A stretch of DNA of 34,196 nucleotides. Origin: Phocaeicola intestinalis (GTDB taxonomy: Bacteria; Bacteroidota; Bacteroidia; Bacteroidales; Bacteroidaceae). Made by a program: the position numbers and the translations under genes. Below, in pieces: positions 7,804 through 18,000 of this stretch; the stretch's first letter is position 1, and each line of letters begins with the position of its first letter. Location: positions 1 through 34,196 of the forward strand of contig NZ_JACSPP010000042.1 in NCBI RefSeq assembly GCF_014837065.1, given 5' to 3'. The notes under the pieces are model-generated. The model was given only the letters and a program-made list of their open reading frames with translations. It had not been told where the DNA came from and did no database searches.

Positions 7804-8493
7804 TTATTTCAGTTTGGCGATAACCGTCTGATTACCGACCGTTTTCTGCCCCATCCGCACACAAATTTCTGTACCTAAAGGCAGATAGACATCCACCCGG
7901 GAACCAAACTTGATGAATCCCATATGCTCGTCTATATAACATTCTTCTCCCACTTCAGCATACGTAACGATACGTCGCGCCACAGCTCCTGCTATCTGGC
8001 GTGCCATGACCGTATGTCCTTCAGGTGTTTCAATCACAATGGTCGAGCGTTCGTTTTCGGTACTTGCCTTCGGGAGCCATGCTTTCATAAACCGTCCTTT
8101 CTGATGGGAAACATGCTTCACGGTTCCATCTACAGGATACCAGTTGGCATGTACATTAGTGATACTCATAAAAATAGAAACCATCAGCCGGCGGTCGTGA
8201 AAATATTCATGCTCGTCCACCTCTTCTACCACCACCACCTTTCCATCGGCAGGTGCAACGACAATTTTCTCCGTATCCTTATTAAAAAGACGTATCGGAC
8301 AACGGAAAAAGTTGACCATCATCGAATACAAAAAAAGACTGGCTAAAGCCACGATATAAAAAGGCCATTTACACTCCAGCCCCCAATAAAGAGCTATATT
8401 TATAATAAGGAGTATGATGGCAGCGCTCACCAAGATATGGGTTCCTTCCTGATGCAGCCTAATCTTCTTTATCTTTTTTCTTATCTTATTCAT
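7804..8493 (-). CDS. psd: Phosphatidylserine decarboxylase, short form
   Basis: Pyruvoyl enzyme that decarboxylates phosphatidylserine to phosphatidylethanolamine, 229 residues, typical of the short archaeal-like type. Two adjacent hydrophobic segments lie at about residues 20-60. The self-cleavage site is FGSR with G197-S198; the new alpha chain begins with the Ser converted to pyruvoyl. Conserved family segments include VVAPADGKV and the H-A-N-W-Y-P-V-D-G stretch near 115. It is the first gene of the psd-pssA-DUF4834 unit and has a well-formed promoter at 8529-8560, divergent from dnaE. Confidence 0.95.
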   Translation of the reverse strand: MNKIRKKIKKIRLHQEGTHILVSAAIILLIINIALYWGLECKWPFYIVALASLFLYSMMVNFFRCPIRLFNKDTEKIVVAPADGKVVVVEEVDEHEYFHDRRLMVSIFMSITNVHANWYPVDGTVKHVSHQKGRFMKAWLPKASTENERSTIVIETPEGHTVMARQIAGAVARRIVTYAEVGEECYIDEHMGFIKFGSRVDVYLPLGTEICVRMGQKTVGNQTVIAKLK

Positions 8494-8528
8494 ACTTGAA
8501 ACAATGGGTCACACTTTTATTTATCGTG

Positions 8529-8560
8529 CAAAAATAAAGTTAATTTATCTACCCTGCAAA
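8529..8560 (-). promoter_or_regulatory. Promoter of the psd-pssA-DUF4834 unit
   Basis: On the minus strand TTTG (8557-8560), 20 bp spacer, TATTTTTG (8529-8536), matching both Bacteroidota consensus boxes at normal spacing. The leader would be about 30 nt. Confidence 0.75.
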
Positions 8561-8630
8561 TAAACAACGTTCAGAATTGTGACTTTCTTTCTTTTTTTCA
8601 TAAAATTCTGCCTTCTTTACAACTTTGTCT

Positions 8631-8661
8631 TTTGATTCTTCGCATAAACTCGGTATCTTTG
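8631..8661 (+). promoter_or_regulatory. Promoter of dnaE
   Basis: TTTG (8631-8634), 19 bp spacer, TATCTTTG (8654-8661): a full match to the Bacteroidota primary-sigma promoter, 27 bases before the dnaE start. It fixes the ATG at 8689 as the translation start. Confidence 0.8.
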
Positions 8662-8688
8662 GGCTGATTTTACCATATAAACTGAATT

Positions 8689-11600
8689 ATGCAGGATTTT
8701 GTTCATTTACATGTTCACACTCAATATTCTATTCTGGACGGGCAAGCATCCATTACCCGCCTGGTAGACAAAGCCATCGGAAATGGTATGAAAGGTATTG
8801 CCATTACTGACCATGGTGATATGTTCGGTATCAAAGAGTTTTTCAATTATGTAAATAAGAAAAACGGAGCCACAAACGGAGAAATAAAAGACTTGAAGAA
8901 AAAAATAGCCGGACTGGAAAGCGGAAAGACAGAATCGGAAAACGTAGAAGCCGATTTGGCAACCTGCCGCGAACAACTGGAAGCTGCCCAAAAAAGATTG
9001 TTCAAACCAATTATCGGATGCGAAATGTACGTTGCACGCAACCGGCTGAGCGATAAAAACGGTAAACCCGACCAAAGTGGTTATCACCTGATTGTACTTG
9101 CCAAAAACCTGCAAGGTTATCACAACCTTATCAAACTGGTATCGAAAGCCTGGACAGAAGGATTCTATATGCGCCCCCGCACCGACCGGGCAGAACTTGA
9201 AAAATATCATGAAGGACTGATTGTTTGTTCTGCCTGTCTGGGAGGAGAAGTACCACGACGCATCACTGCAGGACAGTTTGCCGAAGCAGAAGAAGCTATA
9301 CAATGGTACAAGAATCTGTTTGGCGATGATTATTATCTGGAGTTGCAACGCCATAAAGCTACTGTGCCACGCGCCAATCACGAAGTCTATAAATTGCAGG
9401 AAACGGTCAACAAGAAACTTATCGAGTATGCAAAAAAATACGATATCAAGCTGGTCTGCACCAACGATGTACATTTTGTTGACGAAGAAAATGCTGAAGC
9501 ACACGACCGGTTGATATGCCTGAGCACAGGCAAAGACCTGGACGACCCTAAACGCATGCTTTACACCAAACAAGAGTGGATGAAGACGCGCGAAGAGATG
9601 AACGCCATCTTCAGCGATGTGCCCGAAGCACTGGCCAACACCTGTGAAGTATGCGATAAGGTTGAATTTTATTCAATAGACCATGCTCCGATTATGCCGA
9701 CTTTTGCCATTCCGGAAGATTTCGGTACAGAAGAAGAGTATCGTAAAAAATATACTGAAAAAGACCTGTTCGACGAATTCACGCAAGACGAAAACGGGAA
9801 CATTGTCATGAGTGAAGCCGATGCCAAAGCAAAAATAGACCGACTGGGAGGTTACGAAAAATTATACCGTATCAAACTGGAAGCAGACTATCTGGCAAAA
9901 CTTGCTTACGAAGGTGCCCGCCGACGCTACGGTGATGAGCTGAGCGAAGAAGTAAAGGAACGTATCAAATTCGAACTGCACATCATGAAAACCATGGGTT
10001 TCCCCGGATACTTTCTGATTGTGCAAGACTTCATTTCGGCCGCACGTAATCTGCTGGATGTTTCCGTTGGACCCGGACGTGGTTCAGCGGCAGGTTCGGC
10101 TGTAGCATACTGTCTGGGCATTACACAAATTGACCCTATCAAATATGACTTGCTGTTTGAACGTTTCTTAAATCCTGACCGAATCTCATTGCCTGATATT
10201 GACGTCGATTTTGACGATGATGGTCGAGGACGCGTTTTAAACTGGGTAACAGAAAAATACGGACAAGAGAAAGTAGCACATATCATCACTTATGGAACCA
10301 TGGCTACCAAACTTGCCATCAAAGATGTTGCACGAGTGCAAAAGCTTCCTCTTTCCGAGTCTGACAGGCTATGTAAACTGATACCCGACAAGATTCCAGA
10401 CAAAAAACTGAATCTCCCGAATGCCATTGCTTATGTCCCCGAACTGCAGGAGGCAGAGGTTTCTCCGAACCCAATCCTGCGTGACACAATCAAATATGCA
10501 AAGATGCTGGAAGGCAATGTACGCAATACAGGGGTACACGCATGTGGTACAATCATCTGCCGCGATGACATCACCGACTGGGTGCCAGTAAGTACAGCTG
10601 ATGATAAAGAAACCGGCGAGAAGATGCTGGTGACTCAATACGAAGGGTCTGTTATCGAAGAAACAGGACTAATCAAGATGGACTTCTTAGGTCTGAAAAC
10701 CCTGTCTATCATCAAAGAAGCCCTTGAAAACATCCGTCACAGCAAGGGAATACAACTGAATATAGACGAAATTCCGATTGACGACCCTGCTACCTATAAA
10801 TTATATAGCGACGGACGGACCATCGGTACATTCCAGTTCGAGTCCGCCGGTATGCAGAAATATCTCCGTGAACTTCAGCCTTCCACTTTTGAAGACTTGA
10901 TTGCCATGAATGCCCTGTATCGTCCGGGACCGATGGACTATATTCCAGACTTCATCGACCGGAAACACGGACGGAAGCCAATAGAATATGACATTCCTAT
11001 CATGGAAAAGTACCTGAAAGATACTTATGGCATTACAGTATACCAGGAGCAGGTGATGCTGCTCTCACGCCTGCTTGCTGATTTTACACGAGGCGAATCG
11101 GATGCCCTGCGTAAAGCAATGGGAAAGAAATTGCGTGACAAGCTGGATCACATGAAACCCAAATTTATCGAAGGGGGAAAGAAAAACGGACACGACCCGA
11201 AAACCCTTGAAAAGATTTGGGCTGACTGGGAGAAATTCGCTTCGTATGCATTCAACAAATCGCACGCTACATGCTACTCGTGGGTAGCCTACCAGACTGC
11301 TTATCTGAAAGCCAATTATCCGTCTGAGTACATGGCAGCAACCATGAGCCGGAACATTTCAAATATCACCGAAATTACCAAACTGATGGATGAATGTAAG
11401 GCTACAGGCATCAATGTACTGGGACCGGATGTAAATGAAAGTAACCTGAAATTCTCGGTAAACTACCACGGAGACATCCGGTTCGGACTAGGTGCCATCA
11501 AAGGAGTAGGCGAATCAGCTGTACAAAGCATTTTGTCAGAACGGGAAAAAAACGGACCGTTCAAAAACATCTTCGATTTCGTGCAACGTGTCAACCTGTC

Positions 11601-12486
11601 GGCTTGCAACCGCAAAAACATTGAAAACCTGGCATTGGCAGGCGGGTTTGATAGCTTTACAGATATCAAACGTGAAGATTTCTTTATGAAAAACGCCAAA
11701 GAAGAAACGTTCACCGAAGTACTGGTACGTTATGGTAACCGGTACCAGCTGGACAAAGCAGCTACGGCCAATTCTCTGTTTGGTGGTACCGAAGAAATAG
11801 AAATAGCAACTCCGGAAATCATTTCCGCACCGACATGGAGCGATTTGGAACGCTTGAATAAAGAACGTGAACTGGTAGGTATCTACCTTTCCGCCCATCC
11901 GCTTGACGAATATGCTGTCATACTGGAAGATGTATGCAATACGCACATGATACAACTGGCAGACCTGACACCACTGCAAAATCATGACCTGACCATGGGA
12001 GGTATCGTTACTGGTGTACGCGAAGGATATACCCGTACAGGAAAACCCTATGGCATAGCCAAAATAGAAGACTACTCAGGAACAGGTGAATTTGCATTTT
12101 TCGGCAACGAATGGGTAGATAAAAAGAACTTTTTTGTAGAAGGTATGTTCCTTTATCTAAAAGGTAAATGCCAGCCCAAGCAATGGAAACCTGACGAATG
12201 GGAAATAAAAGTCAACACCATTGAACTGCTACCAGACGTAAAAGACCGGCTGATAGAAAAACTGACCGTAACAGCTCCACTGTCTGCTATTAATGACGAA
12301 ATGATTATGGAATTGGGGTCTATGGTAAAAGACAGTCCGGGAAATACCGAATTATACTTCTTCATCCGCGATGAAGACGGACAAATGTTTGTCAACTTGC
12401 TTTCACGCACATTGAAGATTGAAGTACATAAAAACCTAGTAAATTATTTAAAAACCCAACCTTTGTTGGACTATAAAATAAATTAG
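8689..12486 (+). CDS. dnaE: DNA polymerase III alpha subunit
   Basis: Replicative DNA polymerase of 1265 residues. The N-terminal PHP domain has HxH at H8/H10, D17, TDHG with H42, E112 (GCEMYV), H133, C183 and D260/H262, so a full set of putative metal ligands appears kept, unlike the degenerate E. coli domain. Residues about 58-105 form a charged, coiled-coil-like insertion between H42 and E112. The polymerase core has GPGRGSAAGSAV and the catalytic PDIDVDF motif (D503, D505), then FNKSHA in the fingers. Helix-hairpin-helix and OB-fold (about 1105-1190) regions follow. E. coli DnaE is 1160 residues. The gene has its own promoter and trxA starts 44 bases downstream behind a separate promoter. 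Confidence 0.97.
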   Translation: MQDFVHLHVHTQYSILDGQASITRLVDKAIGNGMKGIAITDHGDMFGIKEFFNYVNKKNGATNGEIKDLKKKIAGLESGKTESENVEADLATCREQLEAAQKRLFKPIIGCEMYVARNRLSDKNGKPDQSGYHLIVLAKNLQGYHNLIKLVSKAWTEGFYMRPRTDRAELEKYHEGLIVCSACLGGEVPRRITAGQFAEAEEAIQWYKNLFGDDYYLELQRHKATVPRANHEVYKLQETVNKKLIEYAKKYDIKLVCTNDVHFVDEENAEAHDRLICLSTGKDLDDPKRMLYTKQEWMKTREEMNAIFSDVPEALANTCEVCDKVEFYSIDHAPIMPTFAIPEDFGTEEEYRKKYTEKDLFDEFTQDENGNIVMSEADAKAKIDRLGGYEKLYRIKLEADYLAKLAYEGARRRYGDELSEEVKERIKFELHIMKTMGFPGYFLIVQDFISAARNLLDVSVGPGRGSAAGSAVAYCLGITQIDPIKYDLLFERFLNPDRISLPDIDVDFDDDGRGRVLNWVTEKYGQEKVAHIITYGTMATKLAIKDVARVQKLPLSESDRLCKLIPDKIPDKKLNLPNAIAYVPELQEAEVSPNPILRDTIKYAKMLEGNVRNTGVHACGTIICRDDITDWVPVSTADDKETGEKMLVTQYEGSVIEETGLIKMDFLGLKTLSIIKEALENIRHSKGIQLNIDEIPIDDPATYKLYSDGRTIGTFQFESAGMQKYLRELQPSTFEDLIAMNALYRPGPMDYIPDFIDRKHGRKPIEYDIPIMEKYLKDTYGITVYQEQVMLLSRLLADFTRGESDALRKAMGKKLRDKLDHMKPKFIEGGKKNGHDPKTLEKIWADWEKFASYAFNKSHATCYSWVAYQTAYLKANYPSEYMAATMSRNISNITEITKLMDECKATGINVLGPDVNESNLKFSVNYHGDIRFGLGAIKGVGESAVQSILSEREKNGPFKNIFDFVQRVNLSACNRKNIENLALAGGFDSFTDIKREDFFMKNAKEETFTEVLVRYGNRYQLDKAATANSLFGGTEEIEIATPEIISAPTWSDLERLNKERELVGIYLSAHPLDEYAVILEDVCNTHMIQLADLTPLQNHDLTMGGIVTGVREGYTRTGKPYGIAKIEDYSGTGEFAFFGNEWVDKKNFFVEGMFLYLKGKCQPKQWKPDEWEIKVNTIELLPDVKDRLIEKLTVTAPLSAINDEMIMELGSMVKDSPGNTELYFFIRDEDGQMFVNLLSRTLKIEVHKNLVNYLKTQPLLDYKIN

Positions 12487-12496
12487 TATATATTTG
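12462..12496 (+). promoter_or_regulatory. Promoter of trxA
   Basis: TATATTTG (12489-12496) directly follows the dnaE stop and lies 34 bases before trxA. A TTTG at 12462-12465 is 23 bp upstream, slightly wide, and sits within the last dnaE codons. Confidence 0.5.
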
Positions 12497-12530
12497 CGTA
12501 GATATTTTGATAACAATAAACATTTGAATT

Positions 12531-12848
12531 ATGGCACTGACAATTAAAGATGACAATTTTGATGCAATCGTAGCAGAAGGAAAACCGGTAGTATTGGACT
12601 TTTGGGCAACATGGTGTGGACCTTGCCGCCAGATTGCCCCGTATATTGAAGAACTGGCCGAAGAATACAAAGACACTGTAAACATCGGTAAATGTGATGT
12701 GGACGAAAATTCAGACCTGCCCGGACAGTTTGGAGTTCGTAATATTCCAACCGTACTTTTCATCAAAGATGGTAAAGTCGTTGACAAACAAGTAGGAGCT
12801 ACTACAAAAGCCGCTCTGAAAGAAAAAGTAGAAGCTTTGTTGAAGTAA
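12531..12848 (+). CDS. trxA: Thioredoxin
   Basis: Cytoplasmic disulfide reductant of 105 residues, the classic thioredoxin length with no signal peptide. The active site is W28-C29-G30-P31-C32, and the cis-proline motif NIPTV is present in the second half. It supplies electrons to enzymes such as ribonucleotide reductase and peptidases of the peroxide defence. Its own promoter lies between it and dnaE, though read-through from dnaE is possible as no terminator is seen. Confidence 0.96.
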   Translation: MALTIKDDNFDAIVAEGKPVVLDFWATWCGPCRQIAPYIEELAEEYKDTVNIGKCDVDENSDLPGQFGVRNIPTVLFIKDGKVVDKQVGATTKAALKEKVEALLK

Positions 12849-12881
12849 TTTCTTCAAAAGTAAATATCATTAATCTTAAAT

Positions 12882-12999
12882 ATGAATATCCGCAATCTGC
12901 CCCATTCTGAAACAAAGGCTAAAGTTGTATTTATCCTACAAAAGATACAAGGCTAATACCAAATAGCACCTGACAGATTGACAAAATGCGGATATTCAT
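12882..12999. repeat. Long-range inverted repeat between trxA and the small acidic gene
   Basis: ATGAATATCCGCA (12882-12894) is exactly inverted at 12987-12999. Pairing extends past a 6-7 nt bulge through ATCTG with CAGAT. The 92-nt middle contains no open frame of note. It occupies most of the 171-bp gap 12849-13019. It may be a folded leader of the downstream gene or a remnant of a small palindromic repeat; related GAATATCC-type motifs occur at 20835-20846 and 21051-21062. Confidence 0.6.
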
Positions 13000-13019
13000 T
13001 CTAAAAAAAGAACTGAACT

Positions 13020-13355
13020 ATGGGAATGGATGACAATTTCTTGTTGGAAGATGAAGACGATGAAAAGACCATCGCATTCATCAAGAATTATTTGCCGCAA
13101 GATTTAAAAGGCAAATTCTCGGATGACGAACTGTATTATATGCTCGACTTGATAGTAGATTACTATACAACCAGCGGCTGTTTGGATGCTCAACCCGATG
13201 AAGAAGGATACATCAACATCGACCAGGATGAAATTGTAAACTACATAGTCGGTGAAGCCAAGAAAGACGGAATGGGTCCTTTCGACCCTGATGATGTATT
13301 TTTCGTGGTGCAAGGCGAAATGGAATACGGTAACTCATTGGGAGAAGTAGAATAA
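13020..13355 (+). CDS. Conserved-looking small acidic protein of unknown function
   Basis: Protein of 111 residues that I cannot place in a named family. It is very acidic at the start (LLEDEDDEKT) and near the middle (INIDQDEIVNYI), has no signal peptide or membrane segment, and looks like a compact alpha/beta cytoplasmic protein with a repeated D-x-D/E-E pattern. The likely start is the ATG at 13020; a second in-frame ATG at 13026 would remove two residues. No TAnnTTTG box is visible upstream, so it may depend on trxA transcription across the inverted repeat at 12882-12999. It is followed by a strong terminator, so it ends the unit. The gene is clearly intact and its codon use resembles its neighbours. 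Confidence 0.75.
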   Translation: MGMDDNFLLEDEDDEKTIAFIKNYLPQDLKGKFSDDELYYMLDLIVDYYTTSGCLDAQPDEEGYINIDQDEIVNYIVGEAKKDGMGPFDPDDVFFVVQGEMEYGNSLGEVE

Positions 13356-13377
13356 ACACTTATCCCTTACCTCTTAT

Positions 13378-13415
13378 AAATCCACAAAGACATACACCAA
13401 TGTCTTTGTGGATTT
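13378..13415 (+). terminator. Intrinsic terminator after the small acidic gene
   Basis: Perfect 16-bp stem AAATCCACAAAGACAT (13378-13393) with 13400-13415, a 6-nt loop and a following T run. It closes the trxA-side transcription unit before the S41 gene. Confidence 0.9.
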
Positions 13416-13471
13416 TTTATTCACCATTCACTTTATTTCCTACAAAATGTTGCCCGTTCTGCTTTTTTTGT

Positions 13472-13479
13472 TACTTTTG
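13472..13479 (+). promoter_or_regulatory. -7 box of the S41 peptidase promoter
   Basis: TACTTTTG matches TAnnTTTG, 47 bases before the ATG at 13527. The -33 position has only TGTT-like sequence. Confidence 0.55.
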
Positions 13480-13526
13480 CACAATTAGTTCAATATTAGG
13501 ACAACATTAAACACACAAAAGACTGT

Positions 13527-15026
13527 ATGAAAAAAGCACTTTTAAAAATCCTTTTTCTGCTGGCAGGGAGCTGTATATGGACAGCCTGCTCTGATGATAC
13601 GCCCGACCAGACACCAGAAACGACAACAATAAGCAATGAAATCTATTATGCCAACAAATTAGGCAAAGACATCTTGAGTACATATTATTATTGGAATAAA
13701 AATATCAACGATGACCTGGAAGCATGGAATATCGAAACCAATGAAGACCCTATTGAAACTGTAGATAAAATCAGATACCACGAAGGCGACAAGTATATCG
13801 ATAAATGGACCATGATGACCGATGATATGGATTCGTTTACCAGCAGCGTAGGCGGTGTGTCCACAACATTCGGATGGAACCTGACCGTTTACCTGGTGTC
13901 TGACGACAACCAATGTATCGGTGTAATCAATTATGTATCAGCAGGAAGCCCTGCAGAAAAAGCCGGACTGAAACGGGGAGACATCCTTTTATGGATAAAC
14001 GGACAAAACATTACAACAGACAATTATCAAGAACTTTATTACGCTTCCTCGCTGACCGTTGCACTTGCAGAAATAGATTGGGAAAGCTATTCGATTACCG
14101 CTTCGGGCAAAGAAGTAGAACTGACAGCCACAACCCTGTATGAAAATCCGATATTATGCGATACGGTCTACGAATTCAACGGCAAAAAAGTGGGCTACCT
14201 GGCTTATGCCAGTTTCGACCTGATTGCTATCCCTGAACTGGTAGAAATCGGCAAGAAATTCAAAAGCGAAAACATTTCCGAACTGATACTTGACCTGAGA
14301 TATAACGGCGGAGGATATGTCATAACCGAAAACGTCCTGGCATCAATGTTTGCCCCACAAGCTGATGTAGAAGCGAAAAAAATATTCGAAAAAGAAACTT
14401 ACAATGATTATCTGACAGAAATATACCGCCAAGAAGGCATCAACCTGGAAACACGCTTCACTACAGAATATAACTATGATGATATTAACCTGCACATAAG
14501 TACCAAAGACGCCAACATCGGGTTAAAGAAAATATACGGAATCATTTCTTCCGGCACAGCCTCAGCATCCGAAGCTCTGCTAAGCGGACTAATGCCTTAT
14601 ATGGACATAGAACTGATAGGTACGGCCTCACATGGCAAGTATTGTACCGGATTGATGCTAAGTGGTGAAGATACATACCAACGCTGTCCGGAAGAAATCA
14701 AAAATTGGGGCGTATATATTATGGTCAGCATTTACCAAAACGCCAATGGAGAAACGCCCTGTATGCCCGACGGACTACAACCCGATGTAACGGTAGAAGA
14801 CAATCCGATGCTTCCTTACCAACTAGGCGATGTAAACGAACCTTTGCTGCAAGCAGCATTACTCCGTGCCGGACGTAAATACGAAAACCTCTCAACAAGA
14901 AGCCACAGCCAACTTCCTTTGTATCCAAGTTTGCCTATGCCTCAAAAAGCCACATTCGGAAAACGGATTCTTCTTCCTCCGGCGGCTATAAAACATTCCG
15001 ACACGATAATGCCCGATATACAATAA
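13527..15026 (+). CDS. S41 family lipoprotein peptidase with PDZ domain
   Basis: Surface or periplasmic lipoprotein of 499 residues related to C-terminal processing peptidases. The signal peptide ends in a lipobox, WTAC with Cys21 as the lipid site, followed by SDDT; the Asp-rich sequence after the Cys may favour surface export in Bacteroides. A PDZ-like segment at about 115-200 includes GSPAEKAGLKRGDILLWING. The peptidase core has LILDLRYNGGG, the nucleophile region SSGTASASE with probable catalytic S346, and GTASHGKYCTG with probable general base K371. Thus Ser-Lys catalysis seems intact. The last 60 residues are Pro-rich and probably unstructured. It is monocistronic, between a terminator and a convergent HTCS gene only 20 bp away. 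Substrate unknown. Confidence 0.9.
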   Translation: MKKALLKILFLLAGSCIWTACSDDTPDQTPETTTISNEIYYANKLGKDILSTYYYWNKNINDDLEAWNIETNEDPIETVDKIRYHEGDKYIDKWTMMTDDMDSFTSSVGGVSTTFGWNLTVYLVSDDNQCIGVINYVSAGSPAEKAGLKRGDILLWINGQNITTDNYQELYYASSLTVALAEIDWESYSITASGKEVELTATTLYENPILCDTVYEFNGKKVGYLAYASFDLIAIPELVEIGKKFKSENISELILDLRYNGGGYVITENVLASMFAPQADVEAKKIFEKETYNDYLTEIYRQEGINLETRFTTEYNYDDINLHISTKDANIGLKKIYGIISSGTASASEALLSGLMPYMDIELIGTASHGKYCTGLMLSGEDTYQRCPEEIKNWGVYIMVSIYQNANGETPCMPDGLQPDVTVEDNPMLPYQLGDVNEPLLQAALLRAGRKYENLSTRSHSQLPLYPSLPMPQKATFGKRILLPPAAIKHSDTIMPDIQ

Positions 15027-15037
15027 GCAGACATCTG

Positions 15038-15066
15038 CCGCTTTCGTCAAGTCTTGACGAAAGCGG
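15038..15066. terminator. Near-perfect palindrome at the S41/HTCS convergence
   Basis: CCGCTTTCGTCAAG (15038-15051) is inverted at 15053-15066 around one base, so the RNA can form a 12-13 bp stem. It covers the final codons and stop of the HTCS gene and lies 12 bases after the S41 stop. No T tract follows on either strand, so it may be a pause, a bidirectional terminator or an mRNA end-stabilising structure. Confidence 0.6.
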
Positions 15067-18000
15067 TGGGGGTCTGTCCATATTGACGGACAAAAACCCT
15101 GGTAAAATATTTCGGATCGTTAAAACCAACCTTATAAGCTACCTCAGACACAATTACATTACTACTATTTTCCAACAACAACTTCGCTTTCTGCAAACGG
15201 TAAACCTGCAGGAAACGTACAGGCGAAAGCCCTGTCAACGAAACCATTTTCTTATAGATGACTGCATAACTGACATGCAACATCTCCATCCACTCCTTTA
15301 CGCCAAAATCAGAGTCAGCATAATTACGCTCCAATACTGCCAAAACTTCATTCATAAAAACCTTGTCTGGCTGGGCAAGGTCTTTCAACTCCGGCATAAA
15401 TTCCTGCTCAACATCCGACCTACGTCGCTGTATCTCACGGTTTTTTATTACAGACTGAAGACAGGCCGACAAAACAGCCTCATCAAAAGGTTTGGTCAGA
15501 TACCCATCAACGCCACTACCAAAACTTTCGGTCTGTGCTTCAGCGTCCGAATTGGCCGAAAGCAAAACAAAAGGAATATGTTTCAATGAACGGTCTGCAC
15601 GTATTTTCCGACAAAAGGCAATACCGTCACATATCGGCATCATCAAATCGGAAAGAATCAAATCGGGTACCAGTTTGCATGCTAAATCATACCCCTGATT
15701 GCCGTCACTGGCCTCTGCCACATTATAAAACTTTTCAAGTATCACTTTTAAATAACACCGCATATCCGGATTATCCTCAACCAACAATAAAAGCGGCTTA
15801 CTTCCATCTACCGGTACATAAGTTTCAGCATCATTACCCAATAATACAGGCTGCTGATGCATTACGGCATCCGGTTCTTTTTCGGCATCTGCCAATGTAA
15901 CCGGGAAATAAAGCCGGAAAGCCACCCCTCGCCTATCCGAACTTTTAACTTTAATGACTCCACCCAACAAATTTACAATTTCTTTTACAATGTGAAGTCC
16001 GATTCCTGTATTCCGCTGCCCATATACCGAATAACGTTCTTGCCCTTTAATACTATAAAAACGATGAAATATGCGCTCGGTCTCTTCAGGCGGGATGTTA
16101 CTCCCCGTATTTAAAACTGATAAATACAGCAACATCTTTCCCTCCTTATTCCTAAACTGGCAAGCATACAACGTAATCATTCCTCTTTCGGGAGTATGCT
16201 TGACTGCATTAGACAACAAATTGAACAGCACCTTGTGCAAATGCTCTTTATCGGAAGAAATAAAATCTGCCTTCAGACGAACCTTACAAGAAAAAATCAG
16301 ATGATGCTCTTTCATCAATCCGGAAAAATCGGTTACAACAGCATTCAAAAAACGCCTGAAGTCAAAACATTCATAATTCAAGGTCAATTTCTTTGTATCA
16401 ATCTTACGCAAATCTATCAGTTGTTCGACCAATGACAACAAATAACGGGCATTACGTAAGATAATTTGCAAACTTTCCTTTTGCTCTTTTCCGACAAGCT
16501 GACCTTCTAGTTGCTGGGCTGGTCCCTGAATCAATGTCAAAGGTGTCTTGAACTCATGTGCCATATTAGTAAAGTATGACAACTTCTCCCGATTTATCTC
16601 ATCCATTTGTTTGGACATCGACACTATTTCATCCCGTTGCCGGATAATGGTTTCTCTCGAAGTCGTCAACTCGGTTATGGTCTGATGCAACTCTTGTGTA
16701 CGTTCATCTATTTTCCTTTTCAATAGACGCTGAACATATTTTTGCCGGGAATTATATGCATAAACGGTATATCCCAATGCCAGTATAGCGACCAATGCCA
16801 GCAACGTATAAAACCATCCGGTACGGTAAAAAGGAGGATGAACTATTATCTTTAGCCGGGTCAGTTGCGATGACCACGTATTATCATGATTCGTACAGCG
16901 CATCTCCAACGTATAGGTTCCAGGAGACAGATTGGTATACCTTGCAATCCGGTTCATCAATCCGATATTGGGGGTTTTATCCAATTCAAGAATACGGTAA
17001 GTATAAAAAACCTTTTCCGGTTCCAAATACTCCAGACAACTGAAAGTCACTTCAAACGAATTCTGGGGCGGATACAGATGCAATTCTTGGGCATTGACAA
17101 TACTCGATAAAAGATTGGTCTCATCCAGATAAGGCACCAAAGACCGTCCTCCAAAAGAAACATTGGTCAGCACCACCTTACGCTGCTCTGGCGCTGGAAA
17201 GTTCATAACCGGACAAAAGACCACCAACCCATCGGTAGTACCTAACAGCAAACGGTCATCCGAGGTCTTGCATCCTGAACGCCGATAAAACTGAGGCACC
17301 AACAATCCGTCTTCCTGATCAAACTTAAAAGCCCTCCGAGTAAGAATATCAAAAAAATAAACGCCTTTCAATGTACAAATCCACAAGTTTCCACTATCAT
17401 CTGCGAATATACTTGAAATGCTTGTATCCGACAATCCACATCTCACATCGTAATTTTTAAACTTACACGCCGACAAAAGCCTTGCATCCTCCAATAAATA
17501 AATACCATTACCCTGACTACCCAAATAAATATCACCGTTCTGTGCCTCGAATATACATGTTATCCTCTCACTGACTGCATGCTCTGAAGCATCCAGCTTA
17601 TACCGGTAATAAAAACATTCATAAGTATCCTGCGGATTTGCCAAATCAATAACCCCCACTCCATTGCCACCTATCCACAAGCGGGAATGCGAATCTACGA
17701 GTATGGTATGCATATTATACATTTCCTCTCCCGTATGGGTATAATAATGCAACTGACTGATAGCTCCCGAAGAAAAATCTAACAGATAAATGTAATTATT
17801 GCAGCAAATCCATAGCGAATTGCGTAGACTATCCAAAGCGATATCGTAAACATCATTCGACGGCAACTGAGTGGTAGATACATCATAATGTTCGAACACA
17901 GGAGCATCCAGACATTCTTTTGGCAACCGGTCAATTCCGCCACCTATGGTTGCTATCCAATAATTCCCTTCAAAATCCTGCACAATGCGTGATATATTAT

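Noticed and set aside
8707..9573. Minus-strand open frame of 288 codons antisense to dnaE
   Set aside because: It covers the conserved PHP domain in the opposite direction and its product has no sensible domain or start signal.
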